NCBI RefSeq assembly: GCF_907164915.1
Contig: NC_061870.1
Location: 30,913,348-30,977,347, forward strand
Source: Impatiens glandulifera
Taxonomy: Eukaryota; Streptophyta; Magnoliopsida; Ericales; Balsaminaceae
Direction of reading: 5' to 3'
DNA: 64,000 nt
Shown in pieces: positions 36,644-49,659 of the stretch. How positions within the stretch are numbered: position 1 is the stretch's first letter; every line of letters starts with the position of its first letter. The position numbers and the translations under genes are program-made. The notes under the pieces are model-generated. The model searched no databases. It worked only from the letters and a program-made list of their open reading frames with translations, and was not told the origin of the DNA.

Positions 36644-39600
36644 ATGTCCGAGGGGGATAGAGAAGTAATAAAACCTGAGGTATGTTGTGCATCACATCTA
36701 GTAAAAGTTCTTCACCTTATCTACAATTTGCATACATTTTTATTTATTTTATGTATATATCTCTGCCTTCTCTGTCTTTTCGTATTGTTTCAATGATGAC
36801 ATGTATGCTTTTCTTCCACTTTCTTAACCTAAATGAATCAAGTAGGTAATTCATGTATCAGTTTGGCATTTCCTAGCACAAGAGAGGTAAACAAATCTGG
36901 GCCTGGTTGTCTTTAATGAAACTAGGCGAAAACTCGCGCCGATTTTGTTTTGATTTTACCGAAAAAGATAATTGTTAAACATAACAATTGATAATCAAGA
37001 GTTTTGAAATGCATAGAGAAATGAGTATGCCTTGTAAAATTTATGACAAATAGCAATTTAAATTTCAGTAAGAAAGGAATAGAGTAAATTCAAAAGTTTA
37101 GTGTAACTATAATAGACTAAACATTTAACTGGGCGATGCAACGCTGATTTGCACAAATAGCTCTCGAGGTTTAATATTAACCTAAAATAACGCTTATTCT
37201 TTCAAATTTATGCATCATATATAGTGAACTTACAAATTATTACACCATTGAATCATTTGAAATCAAGGTGTTCGAACAAATAATAAGATTATAATAACGA
37301 AAAAATGTTAATAATATAAGATCCAACAAAAAACATGTCAAAACATATTTAGACCGAATAATTAACAATTGTCATATATTAAAATATAAAATTGAGTGTA
37401 AATAACAAATTAAATGAATAATATTTTTATTTAAGATAACAATGATGAATTAAAATAAGAATATTGACATACTTTTTTACAGTAAACATATAATTTGTCC
37501 TAGAATTACAGATATTCAATTTAAATCTCTTCCAATCGAGTGTTAATTAATTGTCATTACCAACTTCTTACCCACTTTGTACATTTTGCATTGACCGACC
37601 TCTCCTATCCTCACACAAATTTGCACTTGGCGAGTATTAATTTATCATGGCCGAGATTCGGATTATGGTCTTTAATGTGGACTATGAGTACTTTAACTAT
37701 TAGACCACCTAAGATTATTGATTTACAATTATAAATTTGTGTATGGATATATTAATTGACATGACTCGTGAGTTGACCCGTATATTGACCATTTGGTTAT
37801 CTATATCCACGTACACTCACGTGAAGATCCAAATTAATGAGAATGCGCGACCCGATGACCAATAATTAAGCATTATAATATGTATAATAGATATGCTAAA
37901 TAATCTAGAAATGACATTCACATGAGACACAAGTTCATTATCATGTGAAAAATGTTATAGACCACATTTTGAACCAATTAGACATTTCGTTGATTCATTT
38001 TAGCTTCCATGTCAAGTTTACTAGAATTTGTTACAGAATCTTTGTCATTTGAATCTTATATTGTGTGGTTGTTGTAATGGTTATTTGAGGCGAATTTTCT
38101 AGCATACCATCTTGTCATGCTGTTGCGTTGTGATATTTGTGGACTTTTATTTGAATATAATTGTGTTAGTTTTACATGTTTTCCAGATGATGAAGTCATA
38201 TATATGGCTTCAAACTGCTGATGGTTCAATCCAACAAGTTGAACAGGAAGTTGCAATTTTCTGCCCTTCGATATGTAATGAACTACACACAGGAATGGGA
38301 GCATCGAAGAACTACCCTGTGTCACTTCCAGCCCGAGTTAACCCTGCTATGCTGAGCTTAGTCCTTGATTATTGTAGATTTCATCAAGTTGCTGGACGCT
38401 CTAACAAGGTTGTTCCCAGTTATAGTCTTCAATTCCCTATATATTTTGCTCTCTTTCTCCCGGAATTGTAGTTTTCCTTTATTTATTTATTTTGGAAAAG
38501 GAGGCTTACTTTAATAAATGAAAAAATAGTGGCAAATACAACAATGACAAGCAAAAAAGAATGGTACCCACACTCAGCCGAGTGTCTCACACAAAAAGTA
38601 ATAAATCTTAACCTTTTTGACAAAAAACAAGTCAAACTAGGGCTTTGAAGATGGATGACAAGAATGGGCCAAAACAGCTTAAGAAATCTTAGTCTATTTT
38701 TTTAACAAACATACCATGATTTTGGCATTTCTATTTTTTAGGAGCGGAAGTCTTTCGATGAGAAGTTTATCAGAATGGATACCAAAAGGCTTTGTGAGTT
38801 AACATCTGCTGCAGACAGCCTTCAGCTGAAACCTTTGGTTGATCTCACAAGTCGAGCTTTAGCACGAATGATAGAAGGGAAAACTCCAGAAGAGATACGC
38901 GAGACATTTCATTTGCCCGATGATCTTACAGAGGTATTTTTATTTCTGACAAGTGTATATGCGTTTGATACCATTTAAGAGTCTGTTACAAATAACAAAT
39001 AACATTGACTTTACTAAATCATATACTATTTGGATGCGTGTTTACATTTTCAGGAAGAGAAGTTGGAGCCTCTACGAAACATGACAGATGACCCTCGAAT
39101 TCGTCTTTTGAATAGATTATACGCAAGAAAGAGGAAAGAACTAAGGGAGAGAGAAAGGTTGAAGGTAATTTTTGTTTTTTATTGTTATTGTTAGTATTAT
39201 ATTCTTGTATCTTCCCAGTACTTCTTGTTGATGGCTTCAAACTGTTAAGTTATTGAGTTGTCTTGATATCAGAATATTTTGAAGATACTTGATCTTATTT
39301 TTGCAGAATGCTGAGATTGAAGAAGAACGTGTTGATGACCGTTCTGTTGATGATCTTTTATCATTCATTAATGGAGCAGATGGAGGTATTCCGATGCTGC
39401 ATTTCCTTGTTTGATTTAATTGCATCTCACCCATGCCTTCTAGTTAGGATGGACATCATTAATATCTTCTATATACATATTTCCTGATATTGGGCCATGT
39501 AAATGTACCTTGTATGGGCAATCATTTGATGACTAATCTGCCGCTGAACTAACCTGTGATCTATTTTTTTTAACGTGAACTGAACTGTGATATGTTGATT

Positions 39601-42069
39601 AGCATATATATATAGCTTACTAGACAGCTGACCGGTAAGTTGATTCTAGACATGTAGATTATAAAAATACTAGTACATTGAAGGGCAATGCTGAATCTTC
39701 CATGTTCTAATTTGAAATATTTCAACATAGTTGTAACTTTCCACAGAATATATATCAATATGGTTAGTCTTAAATATGGCTTAGTTTCTAAATCTCTGTT
39801 AGTCTAAAAAAAAGATTGCTGGGTCTTTGTGTCTTAATGATCTAATAGTCTAGAATTAAACTCCAAGATTTCTTAGCATAAAAATTAATTGAACAGGTTC
39901 AGTTAATAATAATATATTATTTGAGTTGATATTAATGTTTTCATTTTTAATAATTTATTGACCTTGTTCATGGGACATAGCTGAATAACAAAACTTGGTT
40001 GAAAATTTGTCAGGTTTGCTATTTGTTTCATAGCATGAGTATTCCGATAACTCCTGACAAGCTCTTTGTTTTACTGGAGACATGTTGGTGTAATCCTTCA
40101 TGATCATCTTTCACCATTTAATTAGATTCAGCCTATGTGTCTCTCAACTTTTGCCTACGAAAAAAAGCTTGCCACTATGCTTAAAGATCCTACAGATAGT
40201 TCTTATTTTTTGTGGGGTAAAGGCATAAGCTTTCATAAAATAAAAAAAAAAGCCAAGATAGGTTAAGTCGCAAAACAGATCAAAGAGGCAAACATTAGCC
40301 AATCATCAAAAGATGCCGAAAGACGGCACAAAGTCATCAATCATGTTCTTTATTTGAACAGAATTGATTTTGTCTAGAATCTAGAAAGTGAATATTTGGA
40401 TCTATTACAGTTGGCAGTGGAACCATGTCTTCTATCTTGCAAAAGGGTTAAATTTTTTATGATTGGTAAAATTGTAGTGATTTTCTGAAATTTTGTAATT
40501 AAAGTGAAAATGAATTTCCCTTTATTCTGAAGCAAAATCTTATTCCATAAGATTGAACGCAACTTGTGTTCTTTTTAACAAAAATGTTATCTTTTAAAAA
40601 AGAATCTTACTCCTTAAGACACCCTTCTTCGAATTTTCTGTTCAAAGTTGCAGTAACACTATTTAGTGGAATTCCTTTACTGACTTCTGCAGCTTAAAGA
40701 AGTCATATTTCTGTGTATATGTACTTTCTCCAGGCTTCTGATTCGAAATCCAATGTTTATGCTCCCTGCTTATAAATGTTTGAAGTAGATTATGTTCAAG
40801 TTAGTTTTATTTTTTCTCTAGTCGATTTCTATTTACTATACTTCATGCACATGCATTCTCTATATTATTTTGTGACACGGGCTTATTCCTGTAGGGTGGC
40901 TAGCATGAACCCCAGTCATGACCCCCATTTCCTTATATCTCTATAACATGGTAGTTATATTCGAATCTTTATGTTCTTACTTATGTGCATAGTGGTTTAG
41001 CTGATAGCATTGAGTATATAATCTGGAAGATCATTGGAAGAGTCCAAGCCTATAGTATTTTGTCACAATCTTTGTGGTAAACAATCATGGTTCCATTGGA
41101 AAATCACATAAATTGAAAGTTATTTTTATTTTTATTTTTCTCGTTTGGTATAAGATTCTTTTTAGATCATGATCCAGATTATAATGTAATTTTTGCTGCT
41201 TTATTTGGTATACAAATATTTTCTAGATCATGATCCAAATTGCAATGTCATTTTTTGTTTCATTTGGAATAGAGGATTTTTGTAGATTATGATCACATTT
41301 TTATTTTTTAGATCATTGTGATTTTTCACATACATAACAAAGGTGGATAACAAAACAGGCCTTATGTTATCTTTTCAGATTCAAAAGTTGCCAAAACTAA
41401 AACTAAAAAGAAAAATCGGAGAAGGAAAGACCAACAAAGAAATGATTCTTTCAATGGCTCTACATTGGATAGTGCCTCTTCTTCTAAGGACTGTAGCACG
41501 ATGAATAAGGAGGTTAGTGCATGCACTTCCTTAATTTATGGGTAACTCTTACATATCTTACATGCCCATTCATATAAGATAAATCTCCATGCTGCAGGAA
41601 TTGAATCATGTTGATCGGGTTTTCCAAAAGGATAGAATTAATAATGGTGTTCATGTTAACAATGGGGATTTCATGAAGCTTCTAGAACGTCTTGAAGATG
41701 ACCAATTTGGAGCTGAAGGTGAATTTGATGATGATGACATAGACGATATAGATCCTGCGATTAAGGAAGAAATTGATAGGTAAGAGTAGTCAGATCCCTG
41801 AGTCATTTCCCTTCTGTTAATTATGTATGCAGCCAAAATATATTTTTGGTTAATGGATAGTGTTCTTGTTAATATTACTGGATCATGATCTAAGTTTAAA
41901 GCCATCTCCTTGAACCATTTTTTTTTATAAATTTTCTTTTTTCCTGTTCTTGCTTTTACTTATTAGGGAAGTGGAGGATTTTGCCAGGAGACTGAATTCA
42001 GATTGGCCAGAAAGAATGCAAGAAATTTTGTGCTTAAGCCAAGAAAGAAGGCAAGTCCATTTCCTTTAA
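36644..42069 (+). CDS. ASK21: SKP1-like protein, ASK20/ASK21 type
   Basis: 352 residues from eight coding exons: 36644-36679, 38187-38408, 38742-38933, 39054-39164, 39307-39385, 41379-41512, 41598-41779, 41967-42069. SKP1 proteins link cullin to F-box proteins in SCF ubiquitin ligases. ASK20/21 form a divergent pair with a long C-terminal extension, and the Arabidopsis ASK21 length (about 351) agrees. Residues 14-85 form the POZ-like N-domain (YIWLQTADGSIQQVEQEVA, NPAMLSLVLDYCRFH). Residues about 95-150 hold the SKP1 dimerisation/F-box-binding region (RLCELTSAADSLQLKPLVDLTSRAL, FHLPDDLT). A basic and then an acidic tail follows (KTKTKKKNRRRKD, FDDDDIDDIDP, EVEDFARRLNSDW). Introns 36680-38186 and 39386-41378 carry repeats. 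The C-terminus is short because a stop follows QERRQVHF. Confidence 0.9.
37540..37710 (-). mobile_element. tRNA-derived SINE remnant in an ASK21-type intron
   Basis: Read on the minus strand it starts AGGTGGTCTAATAGTTAAAG, an A-box-like tRNA head. About 35 bp on comes ATAATCCGAATCTCGG, a worn B box (compare GGTTCGAATCCCGG). It then continues with non-tRNA text including CCAAGTGCAAATTTGTG. The layout is that of a plant tRNA-related SINE. The 3' end and target duplication are not visible. Confidence 0.45.
40890..40945. repeat. Fragment related to the SINE tail at 56.3 kb
   Basis: CGGGCTTATTCCTGTAGGGTGGCTAGCATGA...GACCCCCATTT resembles 56280-56325 (CGGGATTTATTCCCCGGGGAGGCTAGCACGA...CCCCCATTT). 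It is probably a tail fragment of the same family, inside the long intron of the SKP1-like gene. Confidence 0.4.
41143..41310. repeat. 60-bp tandem repeat in the ASK21-type intron
   Basis: Units start at 41143 (GTTTGGTATAAGATTC), 41203 (ATTTGGTATACAAATA) and 41262 (ATTTGGAATAGAGGAT). Each contains a core TAGATCATGATCCA or TAGATTATGATC. Two units are complete and the third partial. Confidence 0.7.
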
Positions 42070-43182
42070 CTTGCTCCCTTTTTGGCTTATTCCCCGCCTT
42101 TTCAAATGCTCAAGTTAAATGCTATCTTCGTTCCACTTCTTGGAATTGAACTCATTGCGAAACTGCCTTAGTTTTATACTACATCAGATCCGTAGAAGTC
42201 CAAAATTAGGTATTTGAATAGTCTTACAGTCGGGGATCATCTATTAACGCTATATATTATCTTTGGTGATGTGGGGATTCAACCAAATGCATGTGCAAAC
42301 ATGTAAGGTCTTTTGAGAGTCGCAATTTACACTAACTAATACCTCCCTCAACTCATCCTTTTATTGCATTTGGATGTGATCAGATATGGTGGAGACATGT
42401 TAAATTCAACAAGCTCTTAAAATAGCTATTAATTTCTATTGGCAGGACTTGGGCTTGACTTTGAATCAATACTCTCCGAAAATTGACAATTCTTGATGAG
42501 CTGCTGGAACATTTTTGTTCACAAAACAAAATATTGAGACACTCAAAGGGCTCAATTGTTGTCAATGTAGATTTTGTGTAAGTTTTTACTTAGTTTTGAT
42601 TTTTCACTTTATTTTGTTTCATGTTCATTGCAGCAAGGCAATTTTGATATTTGTATTGTGATAAATTTTTTTCCTTTTCTTATTCTGAATTTGAACCCCA
42701 TGGGAAAACATAAATGGAAAGGGATTTTTTAGTTGAGAACATCACCTCCACTTTCTCATATCCTTTCATGCTACCTCATAAAACATATATTAACAGCAAA
42801 TTACTCTATATTATGATGCCAATATTGGTGTTATTGGATATAAAGTTTGATGTTAATATTTAAATTCTTAGGCTTTCTTTAATATCAGATTATCTGCAAA
42901 TAATCCTGTTTGATGTGACCTGTTAAATTACCATTTTACCCTTACCTTTGATGATGGACAAATACATATATAAAGTTTAATAAGAAAAATGGGCTAATTT
43001 TGTAAGTTAATGTGACGAAGGAAATCACAAGGCTTCCACAATTTGGTGTCTTGAAATGAAATGAATTTGAACAAGTATAGGATTTAGCAATTGAATAGTT
43101 ATTTCCCTATTTTCTTGACAAAACAAATGATTTCTAAGGAACAACTATGGCATTTGACGATGATCAAGTTCTGGGAGTTGTG
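42070..43182. other. Convergent spacer between the ASK21-type and RopGEF genes
   Basis: Tail-to-tail 3' UTRs and spacer. No open frame with family resemblance; nothing else recognised. Confidence 0.5.
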
Positions 43183-44939
43183 TCATTCATTACTACTCCT
43201 TACGGTTTCATCGACAAATAGCAAATCGTCAATCCAGGAAACTATGTTGTAAGCCAATCCTTCTAAGACCCTTGAGTAGCTTTCTAGGATTGCTTGCCCT
43301 ACATCCTGCAAGTTCCATTCAAATGGATCAACTCAAGCTAACTATATGTAGAAAGTATGGAATGAATGAATGAATGGAATTATATAATACCCTGTTATAT
43401 TGAATCTTGAATGTGTCCAAGCTTGTCTGAGAGAGCTCAGGGAACCTCTGCTTTAAACAAAACAACAATGTTTGAGCTCTATCTCTCAAAACCTGGTTCT
43501 TAATGTCACCTCTGTCTGCATCCGAAGAAGAAGAAACAAATGCCATTAAATCCCAGGATGATTTTGAATGGTTAGTCTCGGCTTTACGCCTCCACGTGTG
43601 CATCGAGGCCTCGACTCTATCTGCCAGATCAAGGGCTTCATACTCGGAGCTTATGTTGAGACTGTCTAGTAGCTGTTCCGCCGAGAACTTCTCTGCAGTT
43701 GTCATGTACCTGTACATTGTTTCTCCCACGCTTGCTTTCCCACTCTGCTCCCGCCATAATTATTATTATTATTATTTTGTCCTTGTAAAAATAACCGTAA
43801 GTGAGGTAGGCGGGCAGTTATACCTTGGGAAGGGAAGAAATGTAGACGTCTGGAATCTGGATCTCTGCGAGGACAGCGTTGTTGATGGTCATAGCAGCTT
43901 TGTGAATTTGTGTGGCGCTATCGCGCTTGTGTTTCAGGTGCCTTCTCGCGTCATCGGAGAGGCCGGAAGAAGGAACGCAAGGCACCGGCAGCCACCACCT
44001 CTCGTCTAGTTTCCTCAAAGGCGTAGTGGGAGGAGGAAGCGGAGGATCTGGAGTCGACGTAGATTTCCTTCTGAAGGAGGAGCGGCTATTACTAGATCTC
44101 CCGCCTCCTCCTTGCTTCACGTACCAGAATTCCGTCTCCTTAAAGCTCTCCAACACGTCCTAGATCAATAATTGATGATGATGATAATGATGATCCAAGT
44201 GAAGCAAGGTAAGTAAAGATGATGGAGTACTACTACTTACTACTAAAAGCATATTGTCAAGTTTTCTGAGAGCGGGGAGATTGACGTGAATATCTCTTCT
44301 TGCTGTGTTTGCCATGACCTAATTAAAAGAAAAGGCTTAGATTGGTTGAGAGAGTCTGAGATGATATGGGATTTGTATTTGGGAACCTGAATAACAGCTC
44401 CGTCGAGTAAATTGTGATGAAGAGGGATAGATTCAGTGATGTAATTGCAGACAGATAGCAAACAGTTCATCTCTCTTTTCCACATGGCCGCTTTCTCTGG
44501 ATGTAATGGCTCTAGCCTCTGGTGTTGCCCAAATATTGAAGCTGTTGGATCATCATCAATCATCATCATTATCATCATCATGTGCAAATTAAAACAAAAG
44601 TGATGAGATTAGATTAGATTAGAGTAGAAAGTAAAACCATAGAGATTGGTGATGGCGTTGGAGATTGTTACTGCCGTGCAGACACCTTTGCCACTTCCAG
44701 ACATATCCTCCCCTAACAGTAGCTTTGAAAACCTTTCCTTCATCAAATCAATTTCTGATTGCAATCTAATTAATTAATTATTCATCATCATCATCAGCTA
44801 CAACAGAGAAGAGAGATTACCTACCTGTATGGGCTGGTGCAGATTCCAGAGGAGTAGGAGGAGGATCATTGTTGTTGTTGTTGGGAGATTTGGAAAGAGG
44901 CCAATGAGGTGAGGTCTCATCGGAGAAGATGATGGACAT
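43183..44939 (-). CDS. ROPGEF: Rop guanine-nucleotide exchange factor (PRONE domain)
   Basis: 424 residues from seven exons (minus): 44939-44825, 44754-44638, 44541-44387, 44318-44244, 44159-43824, 43744-43391, 43305-43183. It loads GTP onto Rop (plant Rho) GTPases beneath receptor kinases at the plasma membrane, controlling polar growth. The PRONE domain fills residues about 39-411: [53 protein letters not shown], the WW motif [67 protein letters not shown] and the C-terminal [16 protein letters not shown]. The N-terminal tail is short with an Asn/Pro run. Almost nothing follows the PRONE domain, so the C-terminal autoinhibitory tail found in many RopGEFs is very short. Exon 4 has two possible donors three bases apart. 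Confidence 0.92.
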
Positions 44940-45878
44940 CTTAATTATTAATTGCTCTACTCAACTCACTAATCATCTCATCATCATCATCATCATTGAG
45001 ATATCTTCTTTAGATATACATATAGATAGATAGATAGATATAGAGATATCCAGCTGCCTGGTGCCTCTTAATGATGAAGATCATGCCTCAATATGCATTC
45101 CATTTATATATAATAATATTAATAATATTTGCATCCTTCCTATTCTTTAATTAATTTATTATTTAATTAAAATAGATTTATTTCTAATTATTGTAAATTC
45201 TAGGATTAAAATTGTTGGTGAATTAATAATAATAATAATATTAGCAGTTTAGCACCACCCTGAGAATTTCAAATATATATGACATTTATTGTTTATAATA
45301 AAGAAATAAAATCAAATAACAGTTATATTCTCTAAAAGTTAAAAAAAAATATGATAATTCATGGTCAAGAAGGAAGAGATTATTAGAAAGAAACAAGGGA
45401 GAAAGACGTGCATGCCATCTTACCCAATTGCTATAATAATAATAATGATTCACTAAGGAATTTCTCAAATTCTCCTCATTTATATATATAACCAATACAA
45501 ACTAAAATACTCAAAACATCATAAATCTAAAATAGCAAGAGTTTCCATAAATTAAAATTGTTAGTCTGCTTTAAATTATTAACTTATATAAAATGTTTTA
45601 ACTAAACATATTTAGCATAAAAATTGATTGTTGGGCATGCATTTCTACTTTTAGAGTTATAAATGAAAATTACTTGAAAAAAACAATGAGCATTTATTTC
45701 CAAATTATATATATATATATAAACAATTAAATCAATGTTAAAGACACTCGTACGAGAAGTGGTTCATGTTCATCTTGTTCGTCCTCCCTAACTCAAACAT
45801 GCAAAAAAACAAAAACAAATATAATTAAATAAATATTTTTTCTAATAAATAATAACTATTTCAATAAGGTAAACAATT
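44940..45878. promoter_or_regulatory. RopGEF upstream region and spacer
   Basis: Microsatellites cluster just upstream of the start: CAT repeats at about 44979-44996 and GATA repeats at about 45023-45041. Beyond them the sequence is A+T-rich up to the tRNA gene, with no coding frame recognised. Confidence 0.45.
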
Positions 45879-45952
45879 GTCTGGGTGGTGTAGTCGGTTA
45901 TCACGCTAGTCTCACACACTAGAGGTCCCCGGTTCGAACCCGGGCTCAGACA
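45879..45952 (+). tRNA. tRNA-Val (anticodon CAC)
   Basis: A full cloverleaf of 74 bases without intron. The acceptor stem GTCTGGG pairs with CTCAGAC, the anticodon stem CTAGT with ACTAG around the loop CTCACAC, and the T arm is CCCGG-TTCGAAC-CCGGG. Anticodon CAC is at 45913-45915. The internal A box (TGGTGTAGTCGG) and B box (GGTTCGAACCC) are intact, and a run of six T at 45953-45958 serves as Pol III terminator. It looks functional and cytosolic. Confidence 0.95.
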
Positions 45953-46154
45953 TTTTTTATCCCAATATTTTGATGATGAACATTTAGCAGAAATTGATAA
46001 TAAAGCATGAACTACCTTTTAGTTGTATTGAACTAACCAGAATATAAAGTCAATTTCTAGTTGTAGTATATAAGATTGTATTGTAAAACAAGATGAAAAC
46101 TATTAATATTCTTTCTTAATCAACAACAGACATATTTACACAGATCCTTCATCC

Positions 46155-46172
46155 TAGCTAGCTAGCTAGCTA
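46155..46172. repeat. Short (TAGC)n run
   Basis: CTAGCTAGCTAGCTAGCTAG, a short self-complementary microsatellite in the 3' flank of the OBERON gene. No known role. Confidence 0.7.
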
Positions 46173-46236
46173 GTAGAGACAAGAATGAAAGAGGCTAAAA
46201 GACAATTTGAAATTTCTACTTTTTAAAGTGATATAG

Positions 46237-49200
46237 TCACATTGTGAGATTCCTTTTGGCTGCTTCAATTTTCAATAGCAGTTCTTTGATATCAATTTCC
46301 ATTCTCGTCTTCATATCCAAATATTCGCGATAAGCTCTTTCTACACTTTCAAACTCCTCCAGTTTCTTCTTTTGCATTTCCTCCGCCTTTGACTCTTCCA
46401 TCCGCAATTTCGCAACACCTAATACATACTCCTCTTCGATCATGTCCTTCTTAGCAGACACAATTCTTTTCAGGTCCTCGCCTTCTCTTCTCGCATCATC
46501 TGCGCGCGTCTGGTACATTTTAGCCTCTGCCTGTTTGATTCTCACTATGCTTTCTAATTCGTCGAAAACAGGTTCCTTTTGAGAAGAAGTCCAATGCGTA
46601 TCTGAATCCAAAGGATCTTTACACTTCTGCATGAATTCTAATCCACGTAATGATGAGCTCGAAGGTTTTTCCAGTTGGGTCAATGGATATTGTGGTTTAG
46701 AGAGTATAACTTCATGGCTGGGGGCAGGAAACCCATTTGCTGCTACTGCTGCTTCTTGGTTCTTGTTTGATGGACCGCTTCTAGTGGCAGTTGGGAGATC
46801 AGCATACTTGGAGGAATTACTATCTATAATCAGAAAGGACTAATGTCAGTTGCAGCACATATAACTTATTGTATTTTCTCGAAACTGATGCTACAAGTAA
46901 ATCCTGTAATGTTAATGGAAAAAACAAATAACTTTATGGGACATGTAACTTACCAGAAAGAAAACCTAGAATATAATACTGAACTTCCTGAAGATTTGAA
47001 TTGTTCGCCAATCTCAGCAACATCTGAACAGCAATTTCATGAAGCCGCCTTCCTCTTACGTCTTCACTGGCATAGAAGATTCTTTTAACACATTCCAGCT
47101 CATTGAAAAGAACTTCGGCCGTCCATTCCCTTGCAAAATTTTGAAAGACTTCCTTTACAAAGCCAAACATCTCAGACCGATGACCACATGCAACGCAATG
47201 AAATTGAGTCTCAGCTGCTACTTGAACCTCACTACTTATACTGTGTCCATTCCTAATATATGACTTAAGTAAAGCACAATTGGCGTGGCACCAATGTGAA
47301 CATACATCGCACCCCACCCAACTACATGTATTATATGCCATATCAAACTTCGAACAGACAAGACACATGCAATTGCTGCAGAACCCACTCTTCTTCTCAC
47401 AAACTTTGCAATCACATTCATCCACAGGCAAAAGATTCATACAAGCTATGTTTTTACATCTCAGGTTCAGAAAGATCTCAGCAAGATTAGAAATAGAGGC
47501 GTCATTGTTGTTTTTCTGAAGAAAGTTTGTTTGTCCTGTTACCAAGGCTACCAAGATCTCTAGTTGAGTTCTATTCATTTTCATCAGCTTATCCATGGTA
47601 ATATCTGGTCTGTCATGTATTCCCTTTTGCATGGCACGGAGCTGCAATTGCTTGTCAGCATCCGATATGATATTGTGCACACTCACCTTCAGACATCCAA
47701 TAGATTGTCCACTCATTTCATTAAATATATTGGACGTTACATGTAAAGGCTCGGAAACCATCATGTCGATGATAGACTCAGCAGAGTCGGATCCACCAAT
47801 GAAATTATGTTCATGTGTCTTATCTCTGCTAAAAGCACGTCCATCTTCCAGAATATTCTTATGCCCCAATCTCATTTTAACTGCTAGTGTTGAGCTTCCT
47901 TCTGCAGAACCGATTCTTTGCCTTTGTATACCCTGACCATCTACTTGAGAATCGTGAAAAAAACTATCTCCGGTTAAAGAGATCCTTTGAGGAGAAGAGA
48001 CACCTTTATGAATTGGTTCAGTATTCCAACCTTGATCAATTCCTTGAAACAGTAAGCGACTTTTAACTGATCCTTCACAATTGTCCGTAGTGTTCTGAGT
48101 CAAAGAACAGCTTAGGTTATGGGAGAAAGCCTGAGTACCTGAAGCAGATACTGACATGGTAAACCCATCCGAATTAGTAGGAGAACCAGGTAGATTCTTA
48201 GACAGGTTAATTGGTAATAAGACATTTGGTAAGCTAAGAGAGAGATCAAGTGATTCAAACATTTTGTTTTCAACTTTAGGTTTCTCTTCCCCTCTAACAG
48301 GATCTCTGGAGAACAGATCCAATCCCCTCATACCTATTTCATCTATATGGTTGTCGCTGGAAGTTGATGAGCTTTTAGAACCTCCTTCTTTCACTTTGAC
48401 CATCACATCCTCCCTCAATTCATGTTGAACAACAATGCTTTTGCCCTTGTCCAGATTAGATTGGGCCAAACCAGTATCTCCTGATCTGGCCTCAAGTTCG
48501 ACGCCCAGTATCTCCCGCGGTTCATCTTCTGAAGGTATAGATTTGAGCCCATAAATGTCATTTTCAGTTAGACTATCGAGTTTGGCTTCACTTGCATCTT
48601 TAGGGATTGGCAATTCTTCTTGATCTGAATTGGTCTGTTCATTTGTTGATTCACCGACTTCAGTTACTCGATTTGTATAATCTTCTAGATGTTCTATAAC
48701 AGGATTCTCCTCGTGAACAACAGTTTTATCATTTTGACAAGTATTCAAGTCAAAAGCACCAGAATCTTCAACTAAATGCTCATTCCTATTTGTCATTTGA
48801 ACTCCAGAATCAGAATCAGATTCAGGTTCAAGCTCCCCTTCTTCCCTTTCACTGCTACTATGGTTTACAACAAGCAACTCTTCACTCTTCTTTAATTCAA
48901 CACTCTTTGACTGCTCACTTACAGAGTCCTTGGACATGATGTTTGGCGACTTCACATCTCTTGAACTCGTTTTGTCTTCTGGGACAACTTTACTGCTTCT
49001 TGATTCACCAGCAGACCTATTAGTACTACCTTCATCAAAATCTTTCGCATGAGGATACCTGCGCCATGACCTATCTCTCTCGGACCTGAAACCTTTCGGG
49101 ACCTCTCTTCTCGATACAGAGAAGCTCTCAGAACGATGAAAACGATCTCCCCCATATTCCATCCGCGGAGAACTCAATATTCCCTTGTCACTGGCATTCT

Positions 49201-49477
49201 TATAGCTATCATAGCTCTTCCTTCTATCGTAACTCTCAGAATCATAATCTGATCGCTTCCTAATCATTTGTGAGCTCTCGTGGTCATCTTCAAGCCGATC
49301 ATATCGTGAAGACGATGATATCACACCCTTTCTTCCATTTTCAGGTCTGTAATAGAAGCTTTTGTGCGAAGATGAACGGCCCAAATTTGCATCTTCATCT
49401 CTTCTTCTTCCCCAATCTTTGGAAACACTTTTTTCTCCAAATGAATTAAGATCATCACTTGACCTCAACCTCTTCAT
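46237..49477 (-). CDS. OBE4: OBERON3/4-type PHD-finger protein
   Basis: 1036 residues from two coding exons (minus): 49477-46954 and 46823-46237. OBERON proteins are nuclear chromatin factors needed for root and shoot meristem set-up in the embryo (OBE3/OBE4 are also called TITANIA1/2). The N-terminus MKRLRSSDDLNSFGEK and the following Ser/Arg/Asp-rich stretch are typical of OBE3/4. Acidic, low-complexity sequence fills residues about 150-560. From 674 to about 765 lies the Cys-rich plant PHD-like finger (CKVCEKKSGFCSNCMCLVC, CDVCSHWCHANCAL, FHCVACGH). A helical region follows (EVFQNFAREWTAEVLFNELE) and residues about 890-1030 form a charged coiled coil (RIKQAEAKMYQTRADDARRE) for OBE-OBE pairing. 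The paralogue choice is tentative. Confidence 0.92.
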
Positions 49478-49659
49478 TATAAATGATGAAATCCAACTAA
49501 TGCAACAAGAAGAAGATCACTCTCGTATATATAAACAACCCTAGTCTTCTTCAATGAAGCTCCAGAAACAGTCACCTCAGCAATTAATTAAATCATTCCA
49601 TTTATCAGTCAATCTCGCCATAGAATAACAGAATACATCCAACTAAGGAGAGATAATAG

